Part shown: positions 1-11,739 of the stretch, piece by piece
How positions within the stretch are numbered: the stretch's first letter is position 1
Layout: every line of letters starts with the position of its first letter
Assembly: GCF_000633935.1 (NCBI RefSeq)
Contig: NZ_KK214996.1
Span: 297,729 to 361,728 of the forward strand
Direction of reading: 5' to 3'
DNA: 64,000 bases
From: Ectothiorhodospira haloalkaliphila ATCC 51935
GTDB lineage: Bacteria; Pseudomonadota; Gammaproteobacteria; Ectothiorhodospirales; Ectothiorhodospiraceae
Translations under genes and position numbers: made by a program
The notes under the pieces: model-generated
Database searches by the model: none
Seen by the model: only the letters and a program-made list of their open reading frames with translations
What the model was told of the DNA's origin: nothing

Positions 1-739
1 GCCGCCCCACGCCCATGAGATAGCGGGGCCGCTGCACCGGCATGTGTGGCATCAGGCCATCCAGCACCCGGTGGCGTTCCTCTTCCGTTTCTCCCACCGA
101 CAGTCCACCGATGGCATAGCCGTCGAACCCGATCTCCATCAGGCCGTCCAGGGAGCGGCGGCGCAAGCCGTCGTACATGCCGCCCTGAACAATGCCGAAC
201 AGGGCCGATGGGTTATCGCCGTGGGCCTGGCGGGAGCGGGCCGCCCAGCGCAGGGAGAGCTCCATGGACTCCCGTGCCTGATCCTCGGTGGCCGGGTGCG
301 GCGTGCACTCATCGAAGATCATGACGATGTCCGAGCCCAGCGCCCGCTGCACCTCCATGGACCGCTCAGGGGTGAGCAGGATGGGGGAGCCGTCCACCGG
401 CGAGCGAAAGCGCACGCCTTTCTCGGTGATCTTGCGCAGTTCTGCCAGGGAAAACACCTGAAAACCACCCGAATCCGTCAGGATCGGCCTCTCCCAGTGC
501 ATGAAGTCATGCAGATCCCCATGGGCCTGGATCACGTCCGTGCCGGGGCGAAGCATCAGATGGAAGGTGTTGCCCAGGATGATCTGGGCCCCCAGGCCCT
601 CCAGTTCCTCCGGGGTCATGGCCTTCACGGTGCCGTAGGTGCCCACGGGCATGAAGGCCGGCGTTTCCACCGTGCCGCGATCAAAGCGAAGCTGCCCGCG
701 ACGCGCAGCGCCATCCTGACCAAGTAACTCAAACTGCAT
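1..739 (-). CDS. tgt: Queuine tRNA-ribosyltransferase, 3' part cut by window edge
   Basis: Tgt exchanges the wobble guanine of GUN-anticodon tRNAs for the queuosine precursor preQ1. The start is the ATG at 739-737 ([10 protein letters not shown]), and about 246 of the usual ~370 residues lie inside the window; the C-terminal end, with the nucleophilic aspartate loop and the zinc cysteines, falls outside. Visible family motifs are [15 protein letters not shown] near the N-terminus, [24 protein letters not shown] (substrate-binding Asp), FGIVQGG and [10 protein letters not shown]. It overlaps the end of queA by 11 bases, so the two enzymes are translationally linked in the usual queA-tgt order. 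Confidence 0.96.
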   Translation of the reverse strand, partial: MQFELLGQDGAARRGQLRFDRGTVETPAFMPVGTYGTVKAMTPEELEGLGAQIILGNTFHLMLRPGTDVIQAHGDLHDFMHWERPILTDSGGFQVFSLAELRKITEKGVRFRSPVDGSPILLTPERSMEVQRALGSDIVMIFDECTPHPATEDQARESMELSLRWAARSRQAHGDNPSALFGIVQGGMYDGLRRRSLDGLMEIGFDGYAIGGLSVGETEEERHRVLDGLMPHMPVQRPRYLMGVGR

Positions 740-1775
740 CGCGCTGGGCCCCGCGTTGGGCAGTGATGAACATGGCATCCCCGTAACTGAAGAATCGGTA
801 CTGCTGACGTACCGCATGTTGATAGGCGGCCAGCACCGCCGCCTGGCCCCCGAAGGCACAGACCAGCATCAGCAGCGTGGACTGGGGCAGATGAAAATTG
901 GTGACCATGGCATCGACGGCCCGGTATTCAAAGCCGGGGGTAATGAACAAGCGCGTGTCTCCCTCGAAGGGAATCAGTTCGCCACCGGCTGCAGCGGTCT
1001 CCAGACAACGCACGCTGGTGGTACCCACCGCCACCACACGCCCGCCGCGGGCCCGGCAGCGGGTCACCTGATCGCAGGTGTCCTGGGTGACCCGCACCCA
1101 TTCGGCGTGCATCACATGATCCTGGGTATCGGCCACGCGTACCGGCTGGAAGGTACCGGCCCCCACGTGGAGGGTCACCGAGGCGGTTTCCACCCCTCGG
1201 GCACGGATGGCCGCCAGCAAGGCATCATCGAAATGCAGACCCGCCGTCGGGGCGGCCACGGCACCGGGCTCCCTGGCAAACACGGTCTGGTAGCGCTGCC
1301 GGTCTTCCTCGGTATCTTCCCGGGTAATATAAGGTGGCAAGGGCATATGACCGTGCCGTTCCAGTTGATCCAGCACCGGCGCATCGAAAACGAGCACGAA
1401 CAGATCCCCGTCTCGACCTTCCACCGTTGCCTCCACCACGCCCTCCAGGCACAGCCGGGTACCGGGCCCGGGGGCCTTGCTCGCCCGCACATGGGCCAAG
1501 GCCGCCTGTCGACCGGTGATGCGCTCCACCAGGACTTCCACCTGCCCGCCCGTCTCCACCTTGTGGCCCTTGAGGCGCGCCGGGATGACGCGGGTGTCGT
1601 TAAACACCAGCAGGTCATCGGGAGACAACAACTCTGGAAGATCACGGATCTGCCGGTCCGCCAGTTGTCCAGTTGGCCCATCCAGGCACAGCAGACGGGC
1701 CCCGCCGCGATCGGGCAGCGGGGCCTGGGCAATGAGTTCCTGAGGGAGGAAAAAGTCGAAATCGCGGACTTGCAT
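729..1775 (-). CDS. queA: S-adenosylmethionine:tRNA ribosyltransferase-isomerase QueA
   Basis: QueA transfers and isomerises the ribose of SAM onto preQ1 in tRNA, making epoxyqueuosine, the step after Tgt. The 348-residue product has the normal family length. Recognisable segments are [13 protein letters not shown] at the N-terminus, [15 protein letters not shown], the long conserved [31 protein letters not shown] and [15 protein letters not shown] towards the C-terminus. ATG start. It lies directly upstream of tgt with an 11-base overlap. queF (11218-11607) of the same pathway is in the window but not in this operon. Confidence 0.97.
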   Translation of the reverse strand: MQVRDFDFFLPQELIAQAPLPDRGGARLLCLDGPTGQLADRQIRDLPELLSPDDLLVFNDTRVIPARLKGHKVETGGQVEVLVERITGRQAALAHVRASKAPGPGTRLCLEGVVEATVEGRDGDLFVLVFDAPVLDQLERHGHMPLPPYITREDTEEDRQRYQTVFAREPGAVAAPTAGLHFDDALLAAIRARGVETASVTLHVGAGTFQPVRVADTQDHVMHAEWVRVTQDTCDQVTRCRARGGRVVAVGTTSVRCLETAAAGGELIPFEGDTRLFITPGFEYRAVDAMVTNFHLPQSTLLMLVCAFGGQAAVLAAYQHAVRQQYRFFSYGDAMFITAQRGAQRDAV

Positions 1776-1826
1776 GGCGCGCGATGGTAGCAGGATTGGG
1801 GCCAGGGGGCGACTGAGGCATGGGCA

Positions 1827-1867
1827 CCCTCACCCCAACCCCCCTCCCGCCAGCGAGAGAGGGGCTC
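1827..1867. repeat. Short intergenic inverted repeat (CCCTC...GAGGG family), degenerate copy
   Basis: This contains CCCTCACCCCAACC followed by CCCTCCCGC and then GCGAGAGAGGGG, so an imperfect hairpin of a C-rich and a G-rich arm. The same unit recurs in this window at 11891, 13269, 16942, 21855, 47438 and, as a variant, 63511. It sits in the gap between the queA start and tRNA-Leu. Confidence 0.7.
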
Positions 1868-1960
1868 TGCCCCATGAGAAAAACCCCAAAGCTCCCTAAT
1901 GGAATGGTCCGCCCATGCCGAATCCACCCACAAGGGCTATCCTTGCCCCAAGATTATCAC

Positions 1961-1966
1961 TATAAT
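1961..1966 (+). promoter_or_regulatory. Likely -10 box of the tRNA-Leu gene
   Basis: A perfect TATAAT lies 15 bases before the mature 5' end of tRNA-Leu, which would put transcription start about ten bases upstream of the tRNA. No good -35 hexamer is seen at normal spacing, so the call rests on the -10 box and position. Confidence 0.5.
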
Positions 1967-1981
1967 GACGGATTGGATTCA

Positions 1982-2068
1982 GCCGGGATGGCGGAACTGG
2001 TAGACGCGCCGGACTCAAAATCCGGTTCTGGCAACAGAGTGCGAGTTCGATTCTCGCTCCCGGCACCA
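1982..2068 (+). tRNA. tRNA-Leu(CAA)
   Basis: An 87-base class II tRNA including encoded CCA. The acceptor arm is GCCGGGA pairing with TCCCGGC. The anticodon arm CCGGA-CTCAAAA-TCCGG places CAA at 34-36. A variable arm is present, and the T arm contains GTTCGAT. It reads UUG codons. Confidence 0.97.
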
Positions 2069-2229
2069 AACGAATCCAGCCCAAGCGGCACACCGTGGAA
2101 TAGGCGGGTCTTCGAGCGGACCTGAGCACAGTAACGGTTCACCGCTTCGAGATCCGGGGGCCCAGTGCATTACAGGCACGTGTTCGTGATCAGTGCCCCT
2201 CCCTTCCTACTCTTCCACAGGTCATCACA

Positions 2230-4002
2230 TTGAATCAGGAAAACCTTACCCCAGCCGCGTTTGCGGCGCTGGGCTTGCCCGCATCCATCCTTAAATCCCT
2301 TGACGAGAGCGGCTACGAAGAACCCACGCCGATCCAGGCTCAGAGCATCCCCGTGCTGCTCTCCGGCCAGGACCTGCTGGGCCAGGCGCAGACCGGCACC
2401 GGCAAGACGGCGGCCTTCGCCCTGCCGCTGCTGGCCAAACTGAACCCCAATGTCCAGTATCCTCAAATCCTGGTACTGGCCCCCACCCGGGAACTGGCCA
2501 TCCAGGTGGCAGAGGCCTTCGAAACCTACGCCCGGCACATGCCCGACTTTCACGTGCTGCCCATCTACGGTGGGCAGTCCTACACCGTGCAGCTGCGGCA
2601 GCTCAAGCGCGGCGCCCAGGTGATCGTGGGCACGCCCGGCCGGGTCATGGATCACATGCGCCGAGGCACACTGCGCCTGGAAAACCTGACCGCTCTGGTA
2701 CTGGATGAAGCCGACGAGATGCTGCGCATGGGTTTCATCGACGATGTGGAATGGGTGCTGGAACAGACCCCATCCACCTGTCAGCTGGCGCTGTTCTCCG
2801 CCACCATGCCCGACGTGATCCGCAAGGTGGCCCGCAAGCACCTGAAATCTCCTCAGGAAGTGCGTATCGCCTCCACCACCAGCACGGCGTCCACCATCCG
2901 TCAGCGCTATTGGCGGGTCAGTGGCCTGCACAAGCTGGATGCCCTCACGCGCCTGCTGGAGCATGAAGACTTTGATGCCATGCTGGTGTTCGTGCGCACC
3001 AAGACCGAAACAGTGGAGCTGGCCGAGAAGCTGGCTGCCCGCGGCCATGCCTGCGAACCCCTGAACGGTGACATCCCGCAGAACCTGCGCGAGCGGGTGG
3101 TGGAACGCCTCAAACGCGGCCAGCTGGACATCGTCGTGGCCACCGATGTGGTAGCGCGTGGTCTGGACGTGGAGCGCATCAGCCATGTGGTCAACTACGA
3201 CATCCCCCATGACACGGAATCCTACGTGCACCGCATCGGTCGCACGGGGCGCGCCGGTCGTCCGGGTGAAGCCATCCTGTTCGTGGCACCCCGCGAACAG
3301 CGCATGCTGCAGGCCATTGAACGGGCCACGCGCCAGCCGATCGAGGCCATGCACATGCCCACCACCCGCGACGTGAACGAACGTCGCGTGGAACGCTTCC
3401 GTCAGCAGATCGCCGACACCCTGGGTGGCCAGGACCTGGAGTTCTTCCAGAACCTGGTGGCCGAGTACGTGAAGGAAAATGATGCCGACCCCATGAACGT
3501 GGCAGCTGCCCTGGCCCATATGGCCCAGGGTGACACCCCGCTACTGCTGGATGAGAGCCGGGAAATGCCCCGGCCTGCACCGGAACGAGGACCCCGCAAG
3601 GGCCGCGAGCGGAGCATGGACGGTGGTCAGCGTCCGCCCAAGCGCAAGCGCGAAGGTGGCGGCGGCCGTGGACAGGCAGTGGATGAGGGCATGCAGCGCT
3701 TCCTGGTGGACGTGGGTCACCAGCACGGCCTCAAGCCAGGTAACCTGGTGGGCGCCATCGCCAATGAGGGCGGGCTGGACAATTCCCATATCGGCAAGAT
3801 CGACATCAGTGAAGATCACGCCACCGTGGATCTGCCTGCGCAGATGCCCCCGGCGTTGCTGAATCACCTGAAGAAGGTATGGGTCTGTGGTCAGAAACTG
3901 GGGCTGCGCCCCATCAATGACGCTTCCCCGGACCGTGGTGCACCTCGTCGCTTCAACGCCCCTCGCAAGGCAGGTCCACGTCGGCAGGCCCGGCGGTCCT
4001 GA
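2230..4002 (+). CDS. deaD: DEAD-box ATP-dependent RNA helicase, DeaD/CsdA type
   Basis: RNA-unwinding helicase used in ribosome assembly and cold adaptation in relatives. 590 residues. The helicase core shows the Q motif (PTPIQAQSIP), motif I AQTGTGKT, Ia PTRELA, Ib TPGR, II DEAD, III SAT, then domain 2 with TDVVARGLDV and HRIGRTGR. After a basic, Gly/Arg-rich linker (about residues 440-485) comes a DbpA-type RNA-binding domain (about 490-560, ending near KVWVCGQKL) and a basic tail. The chosen start is TTG at 2230, with AGGT nine bases upstream and no upstream ATG that fits. A strong terminator follows at 4080. DeaD fits better than RhlE because of the C-terminal RNA-binding domain. Confidence 0.93.
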   Translation: MNQENLTPAAFAALGLPASILKSLDESGYEEPTPIQAQSIPVLLSGQDLLGQAQTGTGKTAAFALPLLAKLNPNVQYPQILVLAPTRELAIQVAEAFETYARHMPDFHVLPIYGGQSYTVQLRQLKRGAQVIVGTPGRVMDHMRRGTLRLENLTALVLDEADEMLRMGFIDDVEWVLEQTPSTCQLALFSATMPDVIRKVARKHLKSPQEVRIASTTSTASTIRQRYWRVSGLHKLDALTRLLEHEDFDAMLVFVRTKTETVELAEKLAARGHACEPLNGDIPQNLRERVVERLKRGQLDIVVATDVVARGLDVERISHVVNYDIPHDTESYVHRIGRTGRAGRPGEAILFVAPREQRMLQAIERATRQPIEAMHMPTTRDVNERRVERFRQQIADTLGGQDLEFFQNLVAEYVKENDADPMNVAAALAHMAQGDTPLLLDESREMPRPAPERGPRKGRERSMDGGQRPPKRKREGGGGRGQAVDEGMQRFLVDVGHQHGLKPGNLVGAIANEGGLDNSHIGKIDISEDHATVDLPAQMPPALLNHLKKVWVCGQKLGLRPINDASPDRGAPRRFNAPRKAGPRRQARRS

Positions 4003-4079
4003 TCCATCGGGCCTGATGCCCTGATGAGCCCTTCTCCCCCTGAGGAAGAAGGGAGTGTTTGTGGCCGAACCTGAGTTTT

Positions 4080-4115
4080 AAAGGGCCGCTCACCATCGGT
4101 GAGCGGCCCTTTTTC
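4080..4115 (+). terminator. Rho-independent terminator after deaD
   Basis: A perfect hairpin with arms of about 15 bases (AAAGGGCCGCTCACC, loop ATC, then its complement) runs into a T-rich tract. It lies 78 bases after the deaD stop. Its A-rich left flank could let it act in both directions. Confidence 0.9.
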
Positions 4116-4179
4116 TTGGGTGCTTCATCCGGCATCCAGGCATCAATCTTTCTTGGGATGATTGATAAAAACAATCATG

Positions 4180-4207
4180 TTGCGCATTTCGGGGAAAGGT
4201 TTATAAG
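4180..4207 (+). promoter_or_regulatory. Possible sigma70 promoter of the small PA3496-type gene
   Basis: TTGCGC and TATAAG are 16 bases apart, 39 bases before the start codon at 4246. Just upstream, at 4158-4178, is an inverted repeat ATGATTG-N7-CAATCAT that could be an operator. The -35 match is poor, so this is tentative. Confidence 0.35.
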
Positions 4208-4245
4208 GCTCGCTCAGACACCATGATCCTGGAGATCCGATTGAC

Positions 4246-4440
4246 ATGAGCCTGTCCCACGACGCCGTGATGGCCGACGATGACGAACCCGCCTTTGACT
4301 GGAAGGATGAAGAATCGCCCAAGCGACTCTCCGCCCGCCGCTCCCTGGAGTTGTACCTGGAGCGCAAGGCCCTGCGCCGCCGCCTGGAGGACGCCTTCGA
4401 CGACGGCCCCCTGAACGACGGAGAATGGGACTGGCACTAG
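4246..4440 (+). CDS. Small PA3496-family protein
   Basis: 64 residues, strongly charged, no membrane segment or signal peptide. The central part (SARRSLELYLERKALRRRLED) is a basic amphipathic helix of the type found in the small gammaproteobacterial PA3496 family, and acidic flanks surround it. The family is annotated as putative regulatory without an established function. ATG start following a GATCC/GGAG-like region. It ends 10 bases before the convergent ligA stop with no visible terminator between. Confidence 0.75.
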   Translation: MSLSHDAVMADDDEPAFDWKDEESPKRLSARRSLELYLERKALRRRLEDAFDDGPLNDGEWDWH

Positions 4441-4450
4441 GCGTCTCCGT

Positions 4451-6505
<2,055 letters not shown>

Positions 6506-7552
6506 TCACAGCCCCCTGCGCAGCTTCCACTGCCGGATATCCTCCCGGGTGTGCTGGTTGCCCTGGGGCGTCACTGCGCTGCGGGAGGCATCCAGCACCT
6601 GTCCGTTCAGGCGTTCCGCCAGCTTCTCGGCACAGGTAAGCATGGCATCGAAGCTTTCCAGGGGATCACAGGGCCCCGGCAGGCGCAGGAACAGGCTCAC
6701 GCCCGGGGTGGTGAATTCGTCCATGGTCTCCGGGTCGAAGGTGCCCGGCTTGACCATATTGGCCAGGCTGAACAGGGTGAAGTTGCGCTGACCGTCGGAA
6801 ACGTTCAGATGATAAATACCCAGATCACCATGCTGCAGGCCCATGTCGGCCAGGGCCGCCTGCAGGTTCACCCCCAGAAACCGATCCTGATTGGGGGCCA
6901 CCACATGCAGGACGATGATCTTGTCATCGGCCTCCGGCTGCGTGGCGGACCCGGCTTCGTTCTCTTCGGCCAACGCCGCGTCCGATTGACTCGAGTCGGC
7001 CTTCCTGCCCCGGAAAAACTGGCCCAGGTCGGGCATGCGAGGCGCCTTGATGGCGGGCATGGAAGGCTTCGGTAGGCTGCCCTTGAGTCGGGCAAGCAGA
7101 CTCGACTTCCCGCCACGAGGGCGCCGGCTTGCGCCACCGTGGCTGCGGGAGCGCGTCGGCCTGGCCGGGCGCTCGGCGGGCACGGACTCGACCTTTTCCG
7201 AAGCGGGAACCGGGTCCGGCGAAGTTTCCTGGCCCCAGGAGGGCTCGGCATCGTCCTTGCGGGGCTCATCACGGTGAACCACCCGCACCTTGCCCACGCC
7301 CACCTCGTCAAAAACGGGTTCCTCGCGCTGCGACGCCAGGGGATCCTCATCCACGGACTGCCCCTCTCTCCGCGAAGACGACGGCGTGAAGCCCTCGTCG
7401 GCACGAATATGCACGTGCTCCAACTCATCGGCATCAATCCCGTCGTCGTCCAGATCACGGGGACGACGCGGCTGGCGGACGCGCCCGGCCAGGTAGATCC
7501 CGGCCAGGATCATGATCCCCAGTAACAGTAGAATCCAACGCAACGTATCCAT
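6506..7552 (-). CDS. zipA: Cell division protein ZipA
   Basis: Inner-membrane protein that tethers FtsZ at the division site. 348 residues: an N-terminal transmembrane helix (about 4-24, LRWILLLLGIMILAGIYLAG), a basic then acidic Pro/Ser-rich linker of about 170 residues, and the C-terminal FtsZ-binding domain (about 205-340) beginning KIIVLHVVAPNQDRFLGVNL and containing the FNMVKPGTF-type core (here ANMVKPGTFD). It lies between smc (47 bases upstream) and ligA (6 bases downstream), as in related genomes. Confidence 0.95.
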   Translation of the reverse strand: MDTLRWILLLLGIMILAGIYLAGRVRQPRRPRDLDDDGIDADELEHVHIRADEGFTPSSSRREGQSVDEDPLASQREEPVFDEVGVGKVRVVHRDEPRKDDAEPSWGQETSPDPVPASEKVESVPAERPARPTRSRSHGGASRRPRGGKSSLLARLKGSLPKPSMPAIKAPRMPDLGQFFRGRKADSSQSDAALAEENEAGSATQPEADDKIIVLHVVAPNQDRFLGVNLQAALADMGLQHGDLGIYHLNVSDGQRNFTLFSLANMVKPGTFDPETMDEFTTPGVSLFLRLPGPCDPLESFDAMLTCAEKLAERLNGQVLDASRSAVTPQGNQHTREDIRQWKLRRGL

Positions 7553-7599
7553 CTCCCCGGTCCTGTCTCTGTATTCGGTTTCAAAGGGTGCCGTGCCGA

Positions 7600-10500
7600 T
7601 CAGCCAATGGCCATCTGCGCCGCCTCTTCCACATCCACTGTGACCAGCCGCGACACACCCGGCTCCCGCATGGTCACGCCAATGAGTTGATCGGCCATTT
7701 CCATGGTGGCCTTGTTGTGGGTGATGAAGATGAACTGCACCCGTTCCGACATCTCCCTCACCAGATCACAGAAACGACCCACATTGGCCTCGTCCAGTGG
7801 CGCGTCCACCTCATCCAGCATGCAGAAGGGTGCCGGGTTGAGCTCGAAGATGGCAAATACCAGGGCCACTGCTGTGAGCGCCTTCTCACCACCGGACATC
7901 AGATGGATGGTGGACAGGCGCTTGCCAGGGGGGCGCGCCAGCACTGCCACCCCGGTGGTGAGCAGATCATCGCCGGTCATCTCCAGGTGAGCCTGGCCGC
8001 CCCCGAACAGGCGTGGGAACATCTCCTTGAGCCGCAGGTTCACCCGTTCAAAGGTTTCCCGGAACCGGGAGCGTGTCTCCCGGTCGATGCGCTGGATGGC
8101 ATTTTCCAGGGTTTCCAGGGCCTCCACCAGATCCGCGTACTGATTGTCCAGGTACTGTTTCCGCTCGCTCTGCTCCCGGTATTCGTCGATGGCCGCCAGG
8201 TTGATGGCCCCCAGGCGCTGGATACGCTGGGCCAGCTCATCGGCCCGCGACTGCCAGGCCTCCACGCCGGCCTCGGCGTCCAGTTGTGCCAGCAGGGTGT
8301 CGGCTTCGAACCCGCTCTCCTGCAATTGTTCCAGACTGGTCTGCCTTCGAACCTTAATCTCCTGCCAGGCCATGCGCAATTCATCCAGGCCCTGGCGCAG
8401 GGATTCGGCCTCCCGCTCCTGGGTGACCCGCGCCTGATCCGTCTCGCGCATCCGCGCCTCCAGAGACTGCACCTGGGCTCGTGCCCGGGCCAGTTCGTCC
8501 TCCAGGGCCACGCGCTCGCCGACCAGGGTCTCCAGGGTGGTTTCCAGTTCCAGGATGGGCTCGCCGGAGGCGTCCAGGGATTCGCGCAGGGTCTCCAGGC
8601 GCAGCTCCAGTTGCGAGGCCTGGCTGCGCATGCGGGTGAGGCTCTGCTGGGTGGCATCCCGTGATGCCGTGAGGGACTGCACCTGCAGGGCCACCTGGTG
8701 AACCGCGTCGCGTCGCGTGCGGGCCTCGCTGCGCACCGCCTCCAGGCTTTGGCGCAAGGTGTCCCGTTCCGCATCCAGCCCTTCCCGCTCCCGGGCCAGG
8801 ACCTCCATCTGTGACACCGCTTCGTTGCGCTTGCGGGTAGCCTGCTGCAGCGCCTGCGCGTCGCGTTCGCGGGTCTGACGGATGTCTGCCATCTCGTCGG
8901 AAACGCGCTGGATGCGGGTTTCCATCTGCTCCAGACGGGTCTGGCGGTTGCTGAGCTGGGCCTGCAGGTCGGACACCGTGCGGTGGGCCCCATTGACCTC
9001 CTGCTGCAGCCGATCCCGCTCGGCTTCCAGTTCACGCCGGGTTTCACGCTGATCCTCGATCAGGGTCTGGCGGGTATCGACGGCTTCCCTGAGTGTCTCG
9101 ATCTCTTCCTTGAGGCTGCGGATCTCCTTGTCACGAGCCAGTAGCCCGGCGTGCTCGTCATGATCCCGGGCGATCCTCAGCCACCGGGGGCCCAACCACA
9201 GGCCCTCGGGTGTGATCACGGATTCGTGAGGCTCAAGACGGGGGCGCAGGGCCAGGGCGGCATCCAGATCCGGCGCGGTGTGAATGCCTCTGAGCAGGGT
9301 GTCCAGAGGCAGGCGGGTGGTGACCCGATGGGCCAGCAGGTCGCCCTTGCCGGTCTCGGCAGGGGGCTTCCCAGCCTCTTCAAAGAGAACCAGCTGCCCC
9401 TGCTCCAGGCTGCCGGTGACCCGGGCCACCGCCTCCAGGTCCTCCACGCAGACCGCTTCCAGGAAGGGTCCGAGCACGGTCTCGGCAGCCTTTTCCCAAC
9501 CGGGTTCCACATCCAGAGCCTCGCCCAGTCGCGGCGCGCCGTCCAGGCCCTGGCCTTCCAGCCAGTCCACCAGGGTTCTGGTCTCTTTGCCCAGGGCCGC
9601 CTGCTGCAGCGCCTCCAGCGAGGCCAGCCGACCGCCGTGCGCCTGCAGGCGGCGGCGCCATTCTTCCAGTTCCGCCGCCTGGGTGCGGCTTTCATCCCGA
9701 TTTTCCTGAATACAGTCTGCCGTCTCCCGAAGGGTGCCTTGCAGCGCCCGTTCCTGTTCCCGGGCCTGTTCCACCTCTTCGGCCACGGTATCGATCTCTG
9801 CTTGCAACCCCTCGGTGGACAAGCCCTTGAGTTCATCGTCCAGCCGCCCATGGCGGGCATCCAGCTGACCGATCTGGTTCTCCAGCTGCTCCAGGCGGGC
9901 GCGCTCCACCTGGGCCACCTGGCTGGGCTCGGCGGCGCGTCGATTGAAATCCTCCCAGCGCCCCTGCCAGTCGTTCATGGCCTGCTCGGCTTCGGAGAGG
10001 CGCTCATTGACCTCTTCCAGGGCCTCGTTGCCCACTTCGTGCTCGGGTTCCAGATCTTCCAGGGCGGCGAGCACGTCCACCAGGCGTTCTTCGTCGGCCT
10101 GGATATGCCCCGTGGTTTCTGCCTGGGCCTGTTCGGCCTGCTGCAGTTCCCGGGACTGGCGTTCCTGCATCTCCTTATGATGGCGTATGGACTGCTCGGT
10201 GCCGGAGATGTCGGCACCGAGACGGTAGTAGCGCCCCTGTACCTGGTTGAGGGTTTCGTTGGCCTCATGCAGGGCCTGGCGATCGCGTTCCAGGGCGGTT
10301 TCCTGCTGGCGCTGCGAGGCCACCACCTCTTCCAGGCGGGTTTCCTGGGTGCGCAGGGTCTGTTCGCGCCGCTGGGCCTCCTGATCCAGATCCCGCAGGC
10401 GAAGGGCCAGCAGTTCGGCCTTGACCCGACGTTCTTCGTCACGCAGGGACTTGTACTTCTCCGCCGTCTCGGCCTGGCGCTGAAGGTGCTTGAGGTGTTT

Positions 10501-11106
10501 TTCCACCTCGTCTCGCACGTCCTGCAGGCGCTCCAGGTTCTCGCGGGTGTGTCGGATCCGGTTTTCCGTTTCCCGGCGGCGTTCCTTGTACTTGGAGATC
10601 CCGGCGGCCTCTTCCAGGTAGACGCGCAGTTCCTCAGGCTTGGCCTCGATGAGGCGGGAGATCATGCCCTGTTCGATGATGGCGTAACTGCGTGGGCCCA
10701 GCCCGGTGCCCAGGAAGATGTCGGTGATGTCCCGGCGGCGGCAGCGGGTGCCATTGAGGAAATACTGGGATTGCCCGTCGCGGCTCACGCGACGCTTGAT
10801 GGCAATCTCGTTGTATTGGGCGTACTGGCCGCCCAGACCGCCGTCGCTGTTGTCGAAGACCAGTTCGATGGAGGCCTGGCCGACGGGTTTGCGGGAGGAG
10901 GATCCATTGAAGATGACGTCCTCCATGGAATCGCCACGCAGGTACTTGGCGGAGGATTCGCCCATCACCCAGCGCACGGCGTCGATGGTGTTGGACTTGC
11001 CGCAGCCATTGGGGCCCACCACGCCCACCCGGTTGCTGGGGAAGGGGATGGTGGTGGGGTCCACGAAGGACTTGAATCCGGCGAGCTTGATCTTGCTCAG
11101 ACGCAT
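7600..11106 (-). CDS. smc: Chromosome segregation protein SMC
   Basis: Ring-forming ATPase that organises and segregates the chromosome. 1168 residues, full length. The N-terminal head has Walker A GPNGCGKSN and the FLNGTRCRRRDI and GLGPRSYAIIEQGMI segments. Two long coiled-coil arms (about 170-490 and 650-1000) flank a hinge (about 505-640). The C-terminal head carries the ABC signature MSGGEKALTA and Walker B FCMLDEVDAPLDEANV. Having SMC rather than MukB fits gammaproteobacteria outside the Enterobacterales-Vibrio branch. It is divergent from queF. Confidence 0.97.
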   Translation of the reverse strand: MRLSKIKLAGFKSFVDPTTIPFPSNRVGVVGPNGCGKSNTIDAVRWVMGESSAKYLRGDSMEDVIFNGSSSRKPVGQASIELVFDNSDGGLGGQYAQYNEIAIKRRVSRDGQSQYFLNGTRCRRRDITDIFLGTGLGPRSYAIIEQGMISRLIEAKPEELRVYLEEAAGISKYKERRRETENRIRHTRENLERLQDVRDEVEKHLKHLQRQAETAEKYKSLRDEERRVKAELLALRLRDLDQEAQRREQTLRTQETRLEEVVASQRQQETALERDRQALHEANETLNQVQGRYYRLGADISGTEQSIRHHKEMQERQSRELQQAEQAQAETTGHIQADEERLVDVLAALEDLEPEHEVGNEALEEVNERLSEAEQAMNDWQGRWEDFNRRAAEPSQVAQVERARLEQLENQIGQLDARHGRLDDELKGLSTEGLQAEIDTVAEEVEQAREQERALQGTLRETADCIQENRDESRTQAAELEEWRRRLQAHGGRLASLEALQQAALGKETRTLVDWLEGQGLDGAPRLGEALDVEPGWEKAAETVLGPFLEAVCVEDLEAVARVTGSLEQGQLVLFEEAGKPPAETGKGDLLAHRVTTRLPLDTLLRGIHTAPDLDAALALRPRLEPHESVITPEGLWLGPRWLRIARDHDEHAGLLARDKEIRSLKEEIETLREAVDTRQTLIEDQRETRRELEAERDRLQQEVNGAHRTVSDLQAQLSNRQTRLEQMETRIQRVSDEMADIRQTRERDAQALQQATRKRNEAVSQMEVLAREREGLDAERDTLRQSLEAVRSEARTRRDAVHQVALQVQSLTASRDATQQSLTRMRSQASQLELRLETLRESLDASGEPILELETTLETLVGERVALEDELARARAQVQSLEARMRETDQARVTQEREAESLRQGLDELRMAWQEIKVRRQTSLEQLQESGFEADTLLAQLDAEAGVEAWQSRADELAQRIQRLGAINLAAIDEYREQSERKQYLDNQYADLVEALETLENAIQRIDRETRSRFRETFERVNLRLKEMFPRLFGGGQAHLEMTGDDLLTTGVAVLARPPGKRLSTIHLMSGGEKALTAVALVFAIFELNPAPFCMLDEVDAPLDEANVGRFCDLVREMSERVQFIFITHNKATMEMADQLIGVTMREPGVSRLVTVDVEEAAQMAIG

Positions 11107-11217
11107 GATGGACTGCCGAATCCAGAAGAAAACGCTAAACTATACGGCTTGTAACCCATGAACCCTCGATTCTCGCGGTGGCGCCCGGCGCGCCGCGATC
11201 AGACTGGATTGATACTG

Positions 11218-11607
11218 ATGACCACCCAGCCCAGTAAGCAACTGGAAACCTTTGAAAACCCCAATAAAGCGCGTGATTATACCATTCGTATCCAGGTGCC
11301 GGAGTTCACTTGCCTGTGTCCCAAGACGGGTCAGCCAGACTTTGCTGAACTGCGTCTGGAGTATGTGCCCGATGAGCGCTGTGTGGAACTCAAATCGCTC
11401 AAGCTGTATGTGTGGTCCTTCCGGGACGAAGGTGCCTTTCACGAGGCGGTGACCAACCGCATCCTGGAGGATCTGGTGAAGGCGACTGCGCCCCGGTTCA
11501 TGCGGCTGACGGCGGAGTTCAATGTGCGCGGCGGGGTATACACCACGGTGGTGGTGGAGCACCGGGACCCGCAGTGGGTGGCGCCTGAAGAGGTGAAACT
11601 GCCCTGA
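11218..11607 (+). CDS. queF: NADPH-dependent 7-cyano-7-deazaguanine reductase QueF
   Basis: Reduces preQ0 to preQ1, the base that Tgt inserts into tRNA. The start at 11218 ([12 protein letters not shown]) gives 129 residues; an in-frame ATG at 11158 would add 20 residues ([10 protein letters not shown]) without family resemblance. The catalytic cysteine lies in [14 protein letters not shown] and the NADPH-binding signature [16 protein letters not shown] follows. Its length puts it in the short, unimodular QueF group rather than the ~280-residue E. coli type. It faces away from smc. Confidence 0.95.
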   Translation: MTTQPSKQLETFENPNKARDYTIRIQVPEFTCLCPKTGQPDFAELRLEYVPDERCVELKSLKLYVWSFRDEGAFHEAVTNRILEDLVKATAPRFMRLTAEFNVRGGVYTTVVVEHRDPQWVAPEEVKLP

Positions 11608-11623
11608 GTGCGGGGTCCGCTCG

Positions 11624-11739
11624 CCGGGGTTTGACTGTGGGGGGCACACTCCCCCGGGCTTGACTTCCGGGGACACAATCACCTGGATTTAACTTCGAGG
11701 CAACACTCTCCCGGGTTCAGCTTCGGAGGGTAGCCTCTT
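11624..11739. repeat. Degenerate ~29-bp tandem repeat, four units
   Basis: Units begin at about 11624, 11654, 11682 and 11711, giving spacings of 30, 28 and 29 bases. Each begins CCGGG or similar, is followed by T-rich TTGACTTC-like sequence, then a G-run and CACAcTC. Units are roughly 60-75% alike. No conserved spacers or flanking cas genes exist, so it is not a CRISPR array. Confidence 0.65.

Noticed and set aside
756-1790. Long plus-strand open frame opposite queA
   Set aside because: Antisense shadow of a well-conserved gene in GC-rich DNA; no family resemblance and His/Gln/Gly-rich composition.
9151-11154. 667-codon plus-strand frame opposite smc
   Set aside because: Shadow of the coiled-coil coding region; Leu/Gln/Gly-rich with no recognisable domain.
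11624-11739. CRISPR array
   Set aside because: Units are contiguous and diverged, without spacers; no cas genes in the window.
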